Origin: Dietzia psychralcaliphila | GTDB lineage: Bacteria; Actinomycetota; Actinomycetes; Mycobacteriales; Mycobacteriaceae | Assembly: GCF_003096095.1 (NCBI RefSeq) | Contig: NZ_CP015453.1 | Location: forward strand, 1,612,001-1,676,000 | Direction of reading: 5' to 3' | Length of the DNA: 64,000 nt | In this document: piece after piece, positions 38,218-47,845 of the stretch | Layout of the letters: each line of letters begins with the position of its first letter | Numbering within the stretch: the stretch's first letter is position 1 | The notes under the pieces: model-generated | The model's database searches: none | Seen by the model: the letters and a program-made list of their open reading frames with translations, nothing else | Told to the model about the DNA's origin: nothing | Position numbers and translations under genes: made by a program

Positions 38218-39153
38218 CTAGTGGGCGCGCGGCTCGTCGTCGCCGGTCTGCTCCGCGAGGAACCGCTCGAACTCGGCACCGATCTCGTCACCGGACGGCA
38301 GGGGCTTGCCACCGGGGTTGAGCGAGTCGGAGCCGTGACGGGTCTCCATGAACTCGTCGTATTGCTTCTCCATCAACTCCACGGCGGTCCGGATCTCCGG
38401 GTTGTCAGAGATCTGCGCGGTGACCTGCGCGGTGAAGTCCTCGGCTGCCGTCTCGAGCTCACCGGACGGCAGATCGAGGTCGGAGATCTGGGCGATGTTG
38501 CCGACCAGGTTGAGCACCGCCGCGGGGTAGGCGGTCTGCGACAGGTACTGCGGGACGTGGACGGTGAAGCCCGCGGACGGGATTCCGTGCTCCGCCATCC
38601 GGAGTTCCAGCAGCGCGCTCACATTGCCCGGGACCGAGAACTCCCCGGGCCAAGCGGTGAATCCGCGGATCAGCTCGACGTCGCTGGCGTGTGCGCTCGC
38701 CTGCGTGGGGCGAGTGTGCGGCACCCCCAGGGGTATGGCGCCGAGGCCGATCGACATCCGGGCCCCGAACGAGCCCGCGAGGTCGATCACGGATTCGGTG
38801 AACCCGTCCCACCGCAGGTCCGGCTCGAGGCCGGAGAGCAGGAGGAAGGACGTCCCGTTGGCGTCCTTGACGGCGTGCATCTGGATGGTCGGCTCCGAGT
38901 ACCCCGCGAAGTGGTCGAACGAGTAACGCACCTGCGGTCGACGCGAGCGGTAGTCGACCAGCTCGTCCGCGTCGAACTCCACGATCAGCTGGGAATCCAG
39001 GCTCTCCTTGAGGTGTTCGGTGACGCCCTGGATCGCCTGGCCGGCGTCGGAGAAGCCCTCCAGCGCATGCACGAGCACCGGGCCCTGTCCGGACTCCGAA
39101 CGCAGATCGGGGACGGGCTCGATCAATCGGTACAGATCGCTGTGCCTGGCCAT
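38218..39153 (-). CDS. PAC2-family protein (proteasome assembly chaperone-like)
   Basis: The 311-residue protein starts at ATG 39153 with AGGAG close upstream. Features of the PAC2 family are VLVHALEGFSDAGQAIQ near 27-43, SFLLLSGLEPDLRWDGF, GLGAIPLGVPHTRPT and VPGNVSALLELR. Members assemble as oligomers and are related to eukaryotic proteasome chaperones, but their bacterial role is undefined. Mycobacterial Rv2714 is the likely counterpart and also lies near dtxR/ideR and sigB. It is divergent from the DUF4192 gene across 267 bases. Confidence 0.88.
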   Translation of the reverse strand: MARHSDLYRLIEPVPDLRSESGQGPVLVHALEGFSDAGQAIQGVTEHLKESLDSQLIVEFDADELVDYRSRRPQVRYSFDHFAGYSEPTIQMHAVKDANGTSFLLLSGLEPDLRWDGFTESVIDLAGSFGARMSIGLGAIPLGVPHTRPTQASAHASDVELIRGFTAWPGEFSVPGNVSALLELRMAEHGIPSAGFTVHVPQYLSQTAYPAAVLNLVGNIAQISDLDLPSGELETAAEDFTAQVTAQISDNPEIRTAVELMEKQYDEFMETRHGSDSLNPGGKPLPSGDEIGAEFERFLAEQTGDDEPRAH

Positions 39154-39420
39154 ATCGACTCCTCTCGTCGCGACACCCCGATTCATCCGGTCCGGACCGA
39201 AATGGTCGTCCAACCGGGACGGGGTTTCTGCTCTTTGCCAACGACAGCGGGCCGCAGATGATTCCCCACGACCCCCAGGCCTCCACAGCGGGTCGACTCC
39301 GGCCGGTTCCTGCGCGGTCTCGGCCATCGGGGTATCCGAAGGTGGATCCGGTGCACCGGCACCCGCGGACCGCCGCCGACAGGGACAGCGGCCGCATGAC
39401 GACGAGACAGGTGGACGGCG
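39154..39420. other. Divergent spacer between PAC2 and DUF4192 genes
   Basis: About 270 bases without a gene. I see no strong hairpin or repeat; it should hold the divergent promoters, but no convincing paired -35/-10 is visible. Confidence 0.5.
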
Positions 39421-40527
39421 ATGACGGCGAACGGACGGATCGGTGGCGACGGGATGGACGACACGACGACGGTGGTGATCTCCTCCCCGGAGGAACTCAT
39501 CGCGTCGATCCCGGCGATGTTGGGTTTCCCGCCGGGTCCCGGATCGGTGGTGGTGATGTGCGGGCGGACCGCTGAGGGCGGGCAGGGACCGGTCGTCAGG
39601 ATGGATGTCGACGCCCTGCTCGACGGGGCGGGGGTGTCCGCCGATGGCGTGGGCGACCGGGGCGGTGAGGGGGACGGCCTCCCCGGTGAGGGCGGGTGTG
39701 TGCCGATCGTGGGTGACGACGGGCCGGCTCGTGGGTTGGCCCAGTTCTGTTCGAGGGAGGGGGTGTCCGACGTCCATCTGGTGGTGGTCCACGAGGACTG
39801 TGCGGACGGGTACTCCGCCGGGCTCCGGGCGGAGGACGCCGCCGCGGCGTTCGAGTACTGGTTGGGGCTGGCCGGCACGCAGGTGGCCGCCGCGTACGGG
39901 GTCGGCGAGTTCGCCCGGGGCGCACCCTGGGTCGATCTGTTCGGGATGCTCCGGGGTACCCAGCTGGACCCGGACTCCACCGAGATCGCAGCGGTGTACG
40001 CGTACGACGGTCGGATCCGGGCCGGGTCGCGGGGTGAGATCGACCGGCTCTATCTGGCCAGGGATGACGAGGCGTGTGATGTCGATCCGCACGGCCGGGG
40101 GCCCGTCCGGCTCGGGGGAACACTCGCCGTGGACCGCGCGGTGGGTGCACATGAGGACGCGGTCCGGCGTCTGGAGGCGGGGGAGGAGCCCGACGACGAC
40201 GAGTTGGCCCAGATCGGCCGGGGCCTGCTGGACATCGCGGTGCGGGACGAGGTCTACAGACGCCTGGCCCTCCGGGGACTGTGCGATGAGGACGGACGCC
40301 GCCTGCTCTGGTGGTCACTCGCGCGCCGTCGGCCCGGACGCGAACGCTCGGTGGCGCTGCTGCTGCTGGGGGCTGCGGCCTACTTCGCCGGCAGCGGGGT
40401 CCACGCCCGGTCGGCGCTGGAGGCGGCGGTGACGGCAGACCCGGCGAACTCGCTGGCGCGGCTCCTCCTCCACGGACTCGAGCAGGGACTCGCGCCCGAA
40501 CGGCTCCGCCGGGTGGCCGCGGCCTGA
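39421..40527 (+). CDS. DUF4192-family protein
   Basis: The 368-residue protein begins with the DUF4192 pattern ISSPEELIASIPAMLGFPPGPGSVVVM at about 20-46. A Gly-rich variable region follows, then DVHLVVVHEDCADGYSAGL. AGGTGG at about 39409 supports ATG 39421; ATG 39454 is also possible and lies nearer the conserved start. The C-terminus is helical with a TPR-like ALEAAVTADPANSLARLLLHGL. Function is unknown; the family is common in actinobacteria. Confidence 0.8.
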   Translation: MTANGRIGGDGMDDTTTVVISSPEELIASIPAMLGFPPGPGSVVVMCGRTAEGGQGPVVRMDVDALLDGAGVSADGVGDRGGEGDGLPGEGGCVPIVGDDGPARGLAQFCSREGVSDVHLVVVHEDCADGYSAGLRAEDAAAAFEYWLGLAGTQVAAAYGVGEFARGAPWVDLFGMLRGTQLDPDSTEIAAVYAYDGRIRAGSRGEIDRLYLARDDEACDVDPHGRGPVRLGGTLAVDRAVGAHEDAVRRLEAGEEPDDDELAQIGRGLLDIAVRDEVYRRLALRGLCDEDGRRLLWWSLARRRPGRERSVALLLLGAAAYFAGSGVHARSALEAAVTADPANSLARLLLHGLEQGLAPERLRRVAAA

Positions 40528-40545
40528 GGGGCGCGGCCTGAGGGG
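40518..40545 (+). repeat. 14-base tandem duplication over the DUF4192 stop codon
   Basis: CGCGGCCTGAGGGG is repeated at 40518-40531 and 40532-40545. The first copy holds the TGA stop of the DUF4192 gene. Confidence 0.85.
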
Positions 40546-40602
40546 CGCGGTTCCCACCCGGTCCGGTCGGGGTCCGGGGGACACCTGTTGCGTGGGACCC
40601 GG

Positions 40603-41583
40603 CTACCGCGGGGCGGAGTGCGCCCGATCGCCCAGAGCCGAGGTGAACGCCCAGGCGTCCCGGACGATGGTGCGCAGGTCAGTGCGGGTGGGGCTCCACC
40701 CCAACTCGGTGGTCGCCCTCTCGCTGGAGGCGACGAGTACCGCCGGGTCTCCCGCTCTGCGAGGTGCGACCACGTCCGGGATCGGGTGGCCGGTGACCTC
40801 GCGGCACACCTCGATCACCTCCCGGACGGAGAAGCCCTCCCCGCTACCCAGGTTGAGCACGCGGTGGACCCCGGCCTGGTTGGACTCGAGGGCAAGCAGG
40901 TGGGCGTCGGCGAGGTCGGCGACGTGGATGTAGTCGCGGACACACGTCCCGTCGGGGGTGGGCCAGTCGTCTCCGAAGACCTTGATGTCGGTTCGGTGCC
41001 CGAGGGCCACCTGGAGGACCAACGGGATGAGGTGGGTCTCGACGACACGGTTCTCTCCCGCGGGACCGTAGGCGCCGGCCACGTTGAAGTAGCGCAGGCT
41101 CGTCGCAGCGAGCCCGTGGGCCGCCGCGTAGGAGGTGATGGCGTGATCGATCGCCAGTTTGGTGGCGCCGTAGGTATTGGTGGGCCGGGTGGGCATGTCC
41201 TCGGTGATGGGGACCTGCTCCGGCTCACCATAGGTCGCCGCGGTGGAGGAGAAGACGAGGTTGGTCACCCCGGCGGCGCGCATCGCGTCGAGCAACGCGA
41301 GCGAGGTGACGACGTTGCCCTGCCAGTACTCCCCGGGCTTCTCCACGGATTCCCCGACGAGGGAGCGGGCCGCGAAGTGCAGCACCCCGTCGAATCCCGG
41401 GTCCAGGACATCACCTGCCAGCGCGGCGACATCACCCTCGATGAACGTCGCTCCCGCGGGGACGCCGGCCCTGTTGCCGGTCGAGAGGTCGTCCAGGATC
41501 ACGACCTCGTGTCCGCGTTCGACGAGCACCGTCGCGCAGACGCCCCCGACGTATCCCGCCCCGCCGGTGACGAGGAGCTTCAC
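40603..41583 (-). CDS. galE: UDP-glucose 4-epimerase
   Basis: This 326-residue extended SDR enzyme interconverts UDP-glucose and UDP-galactose for cell-wall arabinogalactan precursors. It has the NAD-binding GGAGYVGG at residues 7-14, [11 protein letters not shown], the catalytic Tyr-x3-Lys in [10 protein letters not shown], and [13 protein letters not shown] 41583 overlaps the DtxR stop (GTGA), so galE is translated from the iron-regulator transcript. A dtxR-galE pairing is found in corynebacteria. Confidence 0.94.
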   Translation of the reverse strand: MKLLVTGGAGYVGGVCATVLVERGHEVVILDDLSTGNRAGVPAGATFIEGDVAALAGDVLDPGFDGVLHFAARSLVGESVEKPGEYWQGNVVTSLALLDAMRAAGVTNLVFSSTAATYGEPEQVPITEDMPTRPTNTYGATKLAIDHAITSYAAAHGLAATSLRYFNVAGAYGPAGENRVVETHLIPLVLQVALGHRTDIKVFGDDWPTPDGTCVRDYIHVADLADAHLLALESNQAGVHRVLNLGSGEGFSVREVIEVCREVTGHPIPDVVAPRRAGDPAVLVASSERATTELGWSPTRTDLRTIVRDAWAFTSALGDRAHSAPR

Positions 41584-42269
41584 AGGAGGATCTCGACCTG
41601 GATCGCGTGCGCGTGGTCGCCGTCGAGCTCCACCGTGTGACCGTCACCGGAGTCGAGCTCCACGAGGTGGCCCCGCCGGGTCGCGGTCACGGTCTTCAGT
41701 GGCTCGACACCGTGCGCGCGGAGCTCGGAGATGAGCTCGGTGTCGATCTGGACGTTCTCTCCGATCGCCTGGATGCGGACGCTGTGCGGGATGTCCGTGT
41801 CCAGGGCCGAGAGACGGGTGAACGCGGCGTCATCGGCCACCGGGGACGTGTAACCGATGCGGTCGAGCCCTGGTATGGGATTGCCGTACGGGGACGTCCT
41901 CGGATCGTCGAGCACCTCGATGAGGCGACGCTCCACGTCGTCACTCATCACGTGTTCCCACCGACACGCCTCGGCGTGCACCTTCTCCAGTTCCAGCCCG
42001 ATCACGTCGACGAGCAGCCGCTCGGCGAGGCGGTGCTTCCGCATCACGTTCACGGCCAGTTCGCGGCCCGTGGGGGTGAGCTGGAGATGCCTGTCGGGCG
42101 CCACGTGCACCAGGCCGTCGCGCTCCATCCGGGCGACCGTCTGGCTCACGGTCGGGCCACTCTGCTCGAGGCGTTCCGCGATCCTGGCCCGGAGCGGGAT
42201 CACGCCTTCCTCCTCGAGCTCATAGATGGTGCGGAGGTACATCTCGGTGGTGTCCACCAGATCTTTCAC
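41580..42269 (-). CDS. dtxR: Iron-dependent repressor DtxR/IdeR
   Basis: The 229-residue repressor retains every metal ligand at its C. diphtheriae DtxR position: M10, H79, E83, H98, C102, E105 and H106 (KHRLAE and [10 protein letters not shown]). The order is an N-terminal winged helix, a dimerisation domain and a C-terminal SH3-like domain. With Fe2+ it represses siderophore and iron-uptake genes and activates storage genes. GTG 42269 has GGAGG seven bases upstream; a longer open frame upstream has no support. A TAGGCT -10 lies at 42344-42349 on the minus strand. Confidence 0.97.
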   Translation of the reverse strand: MKDLVDTTEMYLRTIYELEEEGVIPLRARIAERLEQSGPTVSQTVARMERDGLVHVAPDRHLQLTPTGRELAVNVMRKHRLAERLLVDVIGLELEKVHAEACRWEHVMSDDVERRLIEVLDDPRTSPYGNPIPGLDRIGYTSPVADDAAFTRLSALDTDIPHSVRIQAIGENVQIDTELISELRAHGVEPLKTVTATRRGHLVELDSGDGHTVELDGDHAHAIQVEILL

Positions 42270-42343
42270 GCTGAATCCTCCACGTCGGATCGTCGCAGGT
42301 ACTCGCTCCCGGTGGGTGACGGCCCCAGCCGGGTTTCGGGTCG

Positions 42344-42349
42344 AGCCTA
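42344..42349 (-). promoter_or_regulatory. Candidate -10 of the dtxR promoter
   Basis: TAGGCT on the minus strand lies 75 bases before GTG 42269. A clear DtxR-type operator was not recognised around it. Confidence 0.35.
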
Positions 42350-42412
42350 CCGTCGGGCCTCGAACCGGGGTGGGGGGCGCGCAATCGCCGGTCCGGTTCC
42401 GGCCCCGCCGCG

Positions 42413-42418
42413 TAGATT
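42413..42418 (+). promoter_or_regulatory. Candidate -10 of the acuC promoter
   Basis: TAGATT, with CGGTTC about 20 bases upstream, lies 79 bases before the acuC start region. Confidence 0.35.
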
Positions 42419-42496
42419 CATGGGGCGTGCATCTCGGTGATCCGACCGGGTGTGGGCCGCCGGGAGCGTCCCGGTGCGACGGGAGGACGGGTGGCA

Positions 42497-43729
42497 ATGG
42501 CCGGTATCCGGGACGGAGTCGCAGCTTCGGTCGTGTGGAGTCCGTCGCTGATGGAGTACCGGCACTCCGCCGATCATCCGATGAGTCCGCGCAGACTCGA
42601 CCTGACCATGTCCCTGGCCACGGAGCTGGGGGTTCTGCAGGGCGTGGAGATGCTCGACCCCGGTTCGGCGAGCGACGAGGAACTGCTCCGCGTCCACACG
42701 TCGCGCTACATCGGCGCCGTCAGGGCGGCCGGGGACCTACCGCCCGGTGAACACTTCGGGATGAGTCACGGTCTCGGCACCGCGGACAACCCGACCTTCC
42801 CGGGCATGCACGAGGCGAGCGCCGCGGTGGCCGGGGGCACCCTGGCTGCAGCCCGGGCGATCGCCAGTGGCGCCGCGATCCGGGCGGTCTCCGTGGCGGG
42901 CGGCATGCACCACGCCATGCCCGCCGCCGCAGCCGGATTCTGCGTCTACAACGACGCCGCGGTGGCCATCAGCTGGTTGCTGGACAACGGGTACGACCGC
43001 ATCGCCTACGTGGACATCGACGTCCACCACGGTGATGGTGTCCAGACAGCCTTCTACGAGGATCCCCGTGTACTGACCATGTCGCTGCACCAACACCCCG
43101 CGACGCTGTGGCCGTCGACGGGCTGGGCATCGGAGACGGGTGTGGGCCGGGCGGAGGGGACCGCGGTGAACCTGGCCTTCCTGCCGGCGGTCACCGACGG
43201 GCTGTGGCTGCGCGGTTTCCACGCGGTGGTCCCGGGGGCCCTGCGGGCCTTCGAACCCCAGATCATCGTGATGCAGGCAGGGTGCGACTCGCACCGGGAG
43301 GACCCGCTCGCCGACCTGTCCCTCACGGTCGACGGGCACCGGGAGTCCTACCTCCAACTGATCGCGCTGGCGGACGAGCTCTGCGAGGGGCGGATCATCG
43401 CGATCGGTGGTGGGGGTTACGAGCTGGTCCGGGTGGTCCCGCGCTCGTGGACCCATCTCATCGCGGCGGTCCTCGGGGTCCCGGTCGATCCGGAGACCCG
43501 GGTGCCGGAGGAGTGGAAGGCCATGGCCGCCCGGTTCACGGTGCCGGACCGGGTCCCGCAGACGATGAGTGACGGCGGCGACGCCGCGCACACGCCGTGG
43601 GAACCGGCCGGCGCGGATCGTGGTGGCGAGATGGACCGGACGTTGGCCCGTCTCGACCAGTCGATCCTCGACACCCGCCGCTCCGTGTACCCCCTTCTCG
43701 GGCTCGACCCGGACGATCCCCGGGACTGA
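42497..43729 (+). CDS. acuC: Acetoin utilization/class I histone deacetylase-like protein AcuC
   Basis: The 410-residue deacetylase-fold enzyme has [19 protein letters not shown] (two active-site His) near 136-154 and the zinc-binding [11 protein letters not shown] near 175. It also has [31 protein letters not shown] and the C-terminal [10 protein letters not shown]. Such proteins remove acetyl groups from protein lysines, for example from acetyl-CoA synthetase. The start may instead be GTG 42491; GGAGG is at 42482. The PatA-like acetyltransferase gene follows by 63 bases, suggesting a matched pair. Confidence 0.92.
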   Translation: MAGIRDGVAASVVWSPSLMEYRHSADHPMSPRRLDLTMSLATELGVLQGVEMLDPGSASDEELLRVHTSRYIGAVRAAGDLPPGEHFGMSHGLGTADNPTFPGMHEASAAVAGGTLAAARAIASGAAIRAVSVAGGMHHAMPAAAAGFCVYNDAAVAISWLLDNGYDRIAYVDIDVHHGDGVQTAFYEDPRVLTMSLHQHPATLWPSTGWASETGVGRAEGTAVNLAFLPAVTDGLWLRGFHAVVPGALRAFEPQIIVMQAGCDSHREDPLADLSLTVDGHRESYLQLIALADELCEGRIIAIGGGGYELVRVVPRSWTHLIAAVLGVPVDPETRVPEEWKAMAARFTVPDRVPQTMSDGGDAAHTPWEPAGADRGGEMDRTLARLDQSILDTRRSVYPLLGLDPDDPRD

Positions 43730-43792
43730 CCACACCGCACCCGCGCAGCAGGCGCCCCACGACTCACGACTGTTGTCTCTTGGAGGACCACG

Positions 43793-46534
43793 ATGGCCAA
43801 CCCCGGCGACGGAACGACCGACGGCGACGCCCCCGAAGGCGACTCGCCAGTCGTCAACCCGCCCGAGCACGCCTCCACCGACACGGCGGTCGACGTCTAT
43901 CCGGAGGGCTATCCGCACGAATGGGCGGCTGATGTACTGGGCTCCGACGGCCGAGCGGTGCGGATCCGGCCGGTGCTGCCCAACGACTCGGACAAGATCA
44001 CCCGCTTCCACTCCAGCCTCTCGGAGCGGACCCGGTACCTGCGCTACTTCGGTTCCCACGACGTGCTGTCGGCGAAGGAACTGCAGCGGATGACGAACGT
44101 CGACTACCGCGACCGCATGGCGTTCGTCGCCGAGCTGGGCGCGGAGATCATCGGGATGGCGATCTACGAACGCCTTCCCGACTCCACGTTCGCCGAGGTG
44201 GCGTTCACCATCTCGGACCAACACCAGGGCCGGGGGCTCGGTTCGATCTTCCTCGAACACCTCGCGGGCTCGGCTGCCGAGTGCGGGATCGACCACTTCG
44301 AGGCGGAGGTGCTCTCGGAGAACCGGTCGATGATCCAGGTGTTCCGCCGGGCGGGGTACGAGATATCGCGCTCCTTCGACGGATCCACCCTGCACCTCGA
44401 GTTCGCGATCGACCCCACCGAGGCGTTGACCAACGTCCGCAACTCCCGCGAGTCGGCGGCCGAGGCGCGGAGCCTCGCCAGGGTCCTGACGCCCGCGTCG
44501 GTGGCCGTTATCGGCGCCTCGGACCAGGTCGGCAAGATCGGCCACACCGTCCTGCGCAACCTCATCGGAAACGGGTTCTCCGGTCCGGTCTACCCGGTCA
44601 ACTCCGATGCCACGTCCGTGCAGTCGGTCCGCGCCTACGCCAGCGTCCGCGACATCCCGGACCCGGTCGACCTCGCCGTGGTGGCGGTCCCGGCCGCGTC
44701 CATGTCCGAGGTGCTCGACGACTGCCTGTCCAAGGGGGTGTCGACCCTCGTCGTGATCTCGGCCGGCTTCTCCGACGTGGGGAGTGCGGGCGTGGTGTCC
44801 GAGCGTCGCCTGGTGAGCGAGGCCCGCGCCCACGGGATGCGGGTGGTGGGGCCCAACGCCCTCGGGGTGATCAACACCTCCGCCGACGTCCAGCTCAACG
44901 CCACCCTCGCCGAGGTGGTCCCCGGGCCGGGGCGGGCGGGGTTCTTCTGCCAGTCCGGTGCCCTCGGCATCACCATCCTCGCCGCCGCCGCGCGCCGCGG
45001 CCTGGGCCTGTCCACCTTCGTCTCGGCGGGAAACCGTGCCGATGTCTCCGGTAACGACCTGCTCCAGTACTGGGACACGGACACCGGGACCGAGGTGGTC
45101 CTGCTCTATCTGGAGAGTTTCGGTAACGCCCGCAAGTTCTCGCGGATCGCGCGCCGGGTGGCCCGAAACAAGCCGGTCGTCGTGGTCCGCCGGGCCGCCG
45201 ACGACCTGGAATCGGGAGTGCAGGGTCTCACCGCGTCGGCCATCCGCGGACTGTTCCGCGACTCCGGCCTCATCCAGGTGGACTCCATCACCGACATGTT
45301 CGACACCGCGACGCTGCTCGCCTATCAGCCGCTGCCGGCGGGCGGGCGGCTGGCGATCGTCGGGAACTCGACCGCCGTCGGCCGGCTGGGTGGGGATTCC
45401 GCGCGGCTGCAGGGATTCACCGTGGCGCAGTCGGTCGACCTGGGTGCAGGGGCGTTGCCCGAGGACTTCCGGGCCGCGATAGCCGACGTGGTGGCCCGCG
45501 ACGAGGTGGACTCGGTTCTGACGGTATTCGTCCCACCCGTCGCCACCGAACCCGACGCCTACGCCGAGGCCATCCGGGCCGCCGCGGCGGGCAGTTCCAA
45601 GCCGGTGGTGAGTACCTTTCTCGCCGGAGAGGGCCTTCCCGAGGGGCTCACCATCACCGACGAGTCCGGCGTGGCCTCACGGGGTTCCATCCCCTCGTAC
45701 CCGTACCCGGAACGTGCGGTGTCCGCGCTGGTGCGCGCCCGACGCTATGCCGAGTGGTTGGACCAGCCCGCGGAGGAACCGGCCGGGTACGACGACATCG
45801 ACCGCGCTCGCGCGCGGGACCTCGTCGACTCGCTGTGCCACTCCAACGCCGGGAGGGAGTCGTTCGAACTCACCCAGGGGCAGGTCCGGAGTCTGTTGGA
45901 GTGCTACGGGGTCGGCATCGTCGACTACCGTGTCGCGGCCGGGGTCGAGCAGGCCGCCATGGCGGCCGAGGAGCTCGGCTACCCGGTGGCGGTCAAGGCG
46001 ATGGGCGAGAAGTGGCGGACCCGTAGTGACCAGTCCGGGGTCCGGCTGGATCTGACGGACGCGGCGGCGGTCCGTCACGCGTTCGACGACCTCCAGACGA
46101 CCACCGGCTCGCGATCGCTCCACGTCCAGAAGATGGCGACCAAGGGCGTCGCCGTGACCATCCGGGTGGCGGACCACCCGATCTTCGGGTCGCTCATCTC
46201 CTTCGGCCTGTCCGGGATGCTCTCGGACCTGCTGGCCGATCGCGCGTTCAGTACGCTGCCGATCTCCCGGTCCGAGGCCCGGTCGCTCCTCGACCGACCG
46301 CGGGCGGCTCCCATCCTCGACGGGTACGCGGGGGACACCCCGGCTGATCGCGATGCCCTGGTGGAGCTCATGGGCCGGATCTCGTGTCTGGTGGACGACG
46401 TTCCGGAGTTGCGACGGCTGTCCCTCGACCCCGCGCTCGCGGCCCCCGACGGTGTGTCCGTGTTGTATGCGCAGGTGTACCTGGGCCCGCCCCCGCGGTT
46501 CAGCGGCGACGAGGGGCCGCGGCGACTGAGGTAG
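43793..46534 (+). CDS. PatA-type protein: GNAT acetyltransferase fused to acyl-CoA synthetase (ADP-forming)-like domains
   Basis: The 913-residue fusion has an N-terminal GNAT domain (about 45-200; Q145-G-R-G-L-G150 binds acetyl-CoA). A CoA-binding domain (PASVAVIGASDQVGKIGHTVLRN), succinyl-CoA-ligase-like domains and a C-terminal ATP-grasp domain (QMATKGVAVTIRV region) follow. In true ADP-forming ligases a phospho-His occurs in a SHTGSLAGS-like motif; here the matching segment reads ESGVQGLTAS with no His. This supports a sensory or degenerate ligase and an active GNAT, as in protein acetyltransferases of the Pat/SlPat type. GGAGG precedes ATG 43793. Confidence 0.9.
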   Translation: MANPGDGTTDGDAPEGDSPVVNPPEHASTDTAVDVYPEGYPHEWAADVLGSDGRAVRIRPVLPNDSDKITRFHSSLSERTRYLRYFGSHDVLSAKELQRMTNVDYRDRMAFVAELGAEIIGMAIYERLPDSTFAEVAFTISDQHQGRGLGSIFLEHLAGSAAECGIDHFEAEVLSENRSMIQVFRRAGYEISRSFDGSTLHLEFAIDPTEALTNVRNSRESAAEARSLARVLTPASVAVIGASDQVGKIGHTVLRNLIGNGFSGPVYPVNSDATSVQSVRAYASVRDIPDPVDLAVVAVPAASMSEVLDDCLSKGVSTLVVISAGFSDVGSAGVVSERRLVSEARAHGMRVVGPNALGVINTSADVQLNATLAEVVPGPGRAGFFCQSGALGITILAAAARRGLGLSTFVSAGNRADVSGNDLLQYWDTDTGTEVVLLYLESFGNARKFSRIARRVARNKPVVVVRRAADDLESGVQGLTASAIRGLFRDSGLIQVDSITDMFDTATLLAYQPLPAGGRLAIVGNSTAVGRLGGDSARLQGFTVAQSVDLGAGALPEDFRAAIADVVARDEVDSVLTVFVPPVATEPDAYAEAIRAAAAGSSKPVVSTFLAGEGLPEGLTITDESGVASRGSIPSYPYPERAVSALVRARRYAEWLDQPAEEPAGYDDIDRARARDLVDSLCHSNAGRESFELTQGQVRSLLECYGVGIVDYRVAAGVEQAAMAAEELGYPVAVKAMGEKWRTRSDQSGVRLDLTDAAAVRHAFDDLQTTTGSRSLHVQKMATKGVAVTIRVADHPIFGSLISFGLSGMLSDLLADRAFSTLPISRSEARSLLDRPRAAPILDGYAGDTPADRDALVELMGRISCLVDDVPELRRLSLDPALAAPDGVSVLYAQVYLGPPPRFSGDEGPRRLR

Positions 46535-46537
46535 GGC

Positions 46538-46629
46538 CCGACTGCGGGGCAGCGGCCCGGTGGCCCGACTGCAGGGCGGCGGCTCGACTGCGGGGCAGCG
46601 GCCCGGTGGCCCGACCGCGGGGCAGCGGC
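46538..46629 (+). repeat. GC-rich repeat, two 46-base copies
   Basis: CCGACTGC-type starts occur at 46538, 46565, 46584 and 46611 with spacings 27, 19 and 27. A 46-base unit is thus duplicated (46538-46583 and 46584-46629). Each unit contains GGGGCAGCGGCCCGGTGGC. It lies directly after the PatA-like stop. Confidence 0.8.
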
Positions 46630-46651
46630 CCGACGCCCGGTCATGACCACG

Positions 46652-46710
46652 ACGACGCCCCGGCTCCCGAGACGGGTGCGAACCCGTCCGACGAGGAGCC
46701 GGGGCGTCGT
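46652..46710. terminator. Bidirectional hairpin terminator between PatA-like gene and sigB
   Basis: Perfect 16-base arms (46652-46667 and 46695-46710) enclose a second nested hairpin, GACGGGT/ACCCGTC (46671-46677 and 46682-46688), capped by a GCGA tetraloop. The two genes converge here. There is no T tract, and the stem strength alone is striking. Confidence 0.8.
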
Positions 46711-46737
46711 GGTGTGCCCGTCCGGTCCGACCGGACC

Positions 46738-47706
46738 TCAGACCGCGTAGGAGCGGAGCTTGTCGGCGCGGCGCCCCTCGCGGAGTTTGGCCATGACCTC
46801 ACGCTCGATCTGACGGACTCGCTCACGCGAGAGCCCGAAGCGCTTGCCGATCTGGTCGAGGGTCCGCGGCTGGCCGTCGTCGAGACCGAACCGCAGGGTG
46901 ATGACCTGCTGCTCGCGCTCCTCGAGCGTGGACAGGACCGCGCGGACGTCCGAGTGCATGACGTTGGTGACGACCGTGTTCTCGGCACTGGTGGCCTCGG
47001 CGTCCTCGATGAAGTCACCCAACGGCGCCTCCTCGTCCGCGCCGACCGGCATGTCGAGGCTCACCGGGTCACGTGAGTGGTCGAGCAGCTCCTCGATCTT
47101 GTGCGCGGCGATGCCCGACTCCTCCGCGAGCTCGTCGAGGGTGGCCTCGCGCCCGAGCTGCTGGTGGAGCTCCCGCTTGATGCGGGCGAGCTTGTTGACC
47201 TGCTCCACCAGGTGAACGGGGAGCCTGATGGTGCGGGACTGGTCGGCCATGCCCCGGGTGATGGCCTGGCGGATCCACCACGTGGCGTAGGTCGAGAACT
47301 TGAAACCCTTGGCGTAGTCGAATTTCTCCATGGCCCTGATCAGGCCGAGGTTGCCCTCCTGGATGAGGTCCAGCAGCGGCATACCGCGCCCCGTGTAGCG
47401 CTTGGCCAGTGAGACCACCAGGCGCAGGTTGGCCTCGAGGAGGTGAGCGCGTGCGGCTTCACCCTCCGCGACGATCACCTTGAGGTCGGCCTTCTTGGTG
47501 GGGCCCATCCGCTTCTTGGTGGCCAGGAGGTGCGTGGCGTAGAGACCGGCCTCGATACGCTTGGACAGCTCGACCTCGTCCTCCGCGTTGAGCAGAGCGG
47601 TCTTGCCGATCCCGTTGAGGTAGACGCGAACGAGGTCAGCGCTGGGGCTCTGGCCGTCCGAATCCGCCTCCGTCCGACGGTCCGATCGGGTGGTGGCTGA
47701 CGTCAT
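46738..47706 (-). CDS. sigB: RNA polymerase sigma factor SigB (group 2)
   Basis: The 322-residue sigma-70 protein has region 1.2/2 ([63 protein letters not shown]), the -10-reading [22 protein letters not shown], region 3 and region 4 ([20 protein letters not shown]). It lacks the long N-terminal tail of SigA. It starts at ATG 47706 after GGAGGAGGAGAC. Position near dtxR/ideR agrees with mycobacterial ideR-sigB. Its own promoter resembles that used by SigH/SigE-type ECF factors. It controls general stress and stationary-phase genes. Confidence 0.96.
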   Translation of the reverse strand: MTSATTRSDRRTEADSDGQSPSADLVRVYLNGIGKTALLNAEDEVELSKRIEAGLYATHLLATKKRMGPTKKADLKVIVAEGEAARAHLLEANLRLVVSLAKRYTGRGMPLLDLIQEGNLGLIRAMEKFDYAKGFKFSTYATWWIRQAITRGMADQSRTIRLPVHLVEQVNKLARIKRELHQQLGREATLDELAEESGIAAHKIEELLDHSRDPVSLDMPVGADEEAPLGDFIEDAEATSAENTVVTNVMHSDVRAVLSTLEEREQQVITLRFGLDDGQPRTLDQIGKRFGLSRERVRQIEREVMAKLREGRRADKLRSYAV

Positions 47707-47800
47707 GTCTCCTCCTCCTGCCGGCCCGGTGGATCAGAGCCGGCGGTCGGTTGCTGGTGGACGGAACGGGCGCGTGTCCGGGTCACGGTCACGTACTGCT

Positions 47801-47828
47801 ACAACGGCGGTGGTGCCGGGAATGTTCC
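47801..47828 (-). promoter_or_regulatory. ECF-type (SigH/SigE-like) promoter of sigB
   Basis: On the minus strand GGAAC (47828-47824) is followed after 17 bases by CGTTGT (47806-47801). This matches the GGAAC-N16/20-CGTT consensus of stress-response ECF sigma factors. The GGGAACA also belongs to an inverted repeat CCGGGAA-TG-TTCCCGG (forward strand about 47817-47832). The distance to ATG 47706 leaves a leader of about 88 bases. Confidence 0.7.
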
Positions 47829-47845
47829 CGGGTCCATGACGTCCG

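Noticed and set aside
46538-46629. GC-rich repeats as a CRISPR array
   Set aside because: There are only two imperfect 46-base copies with no unique spacers and no cas genes nearby.
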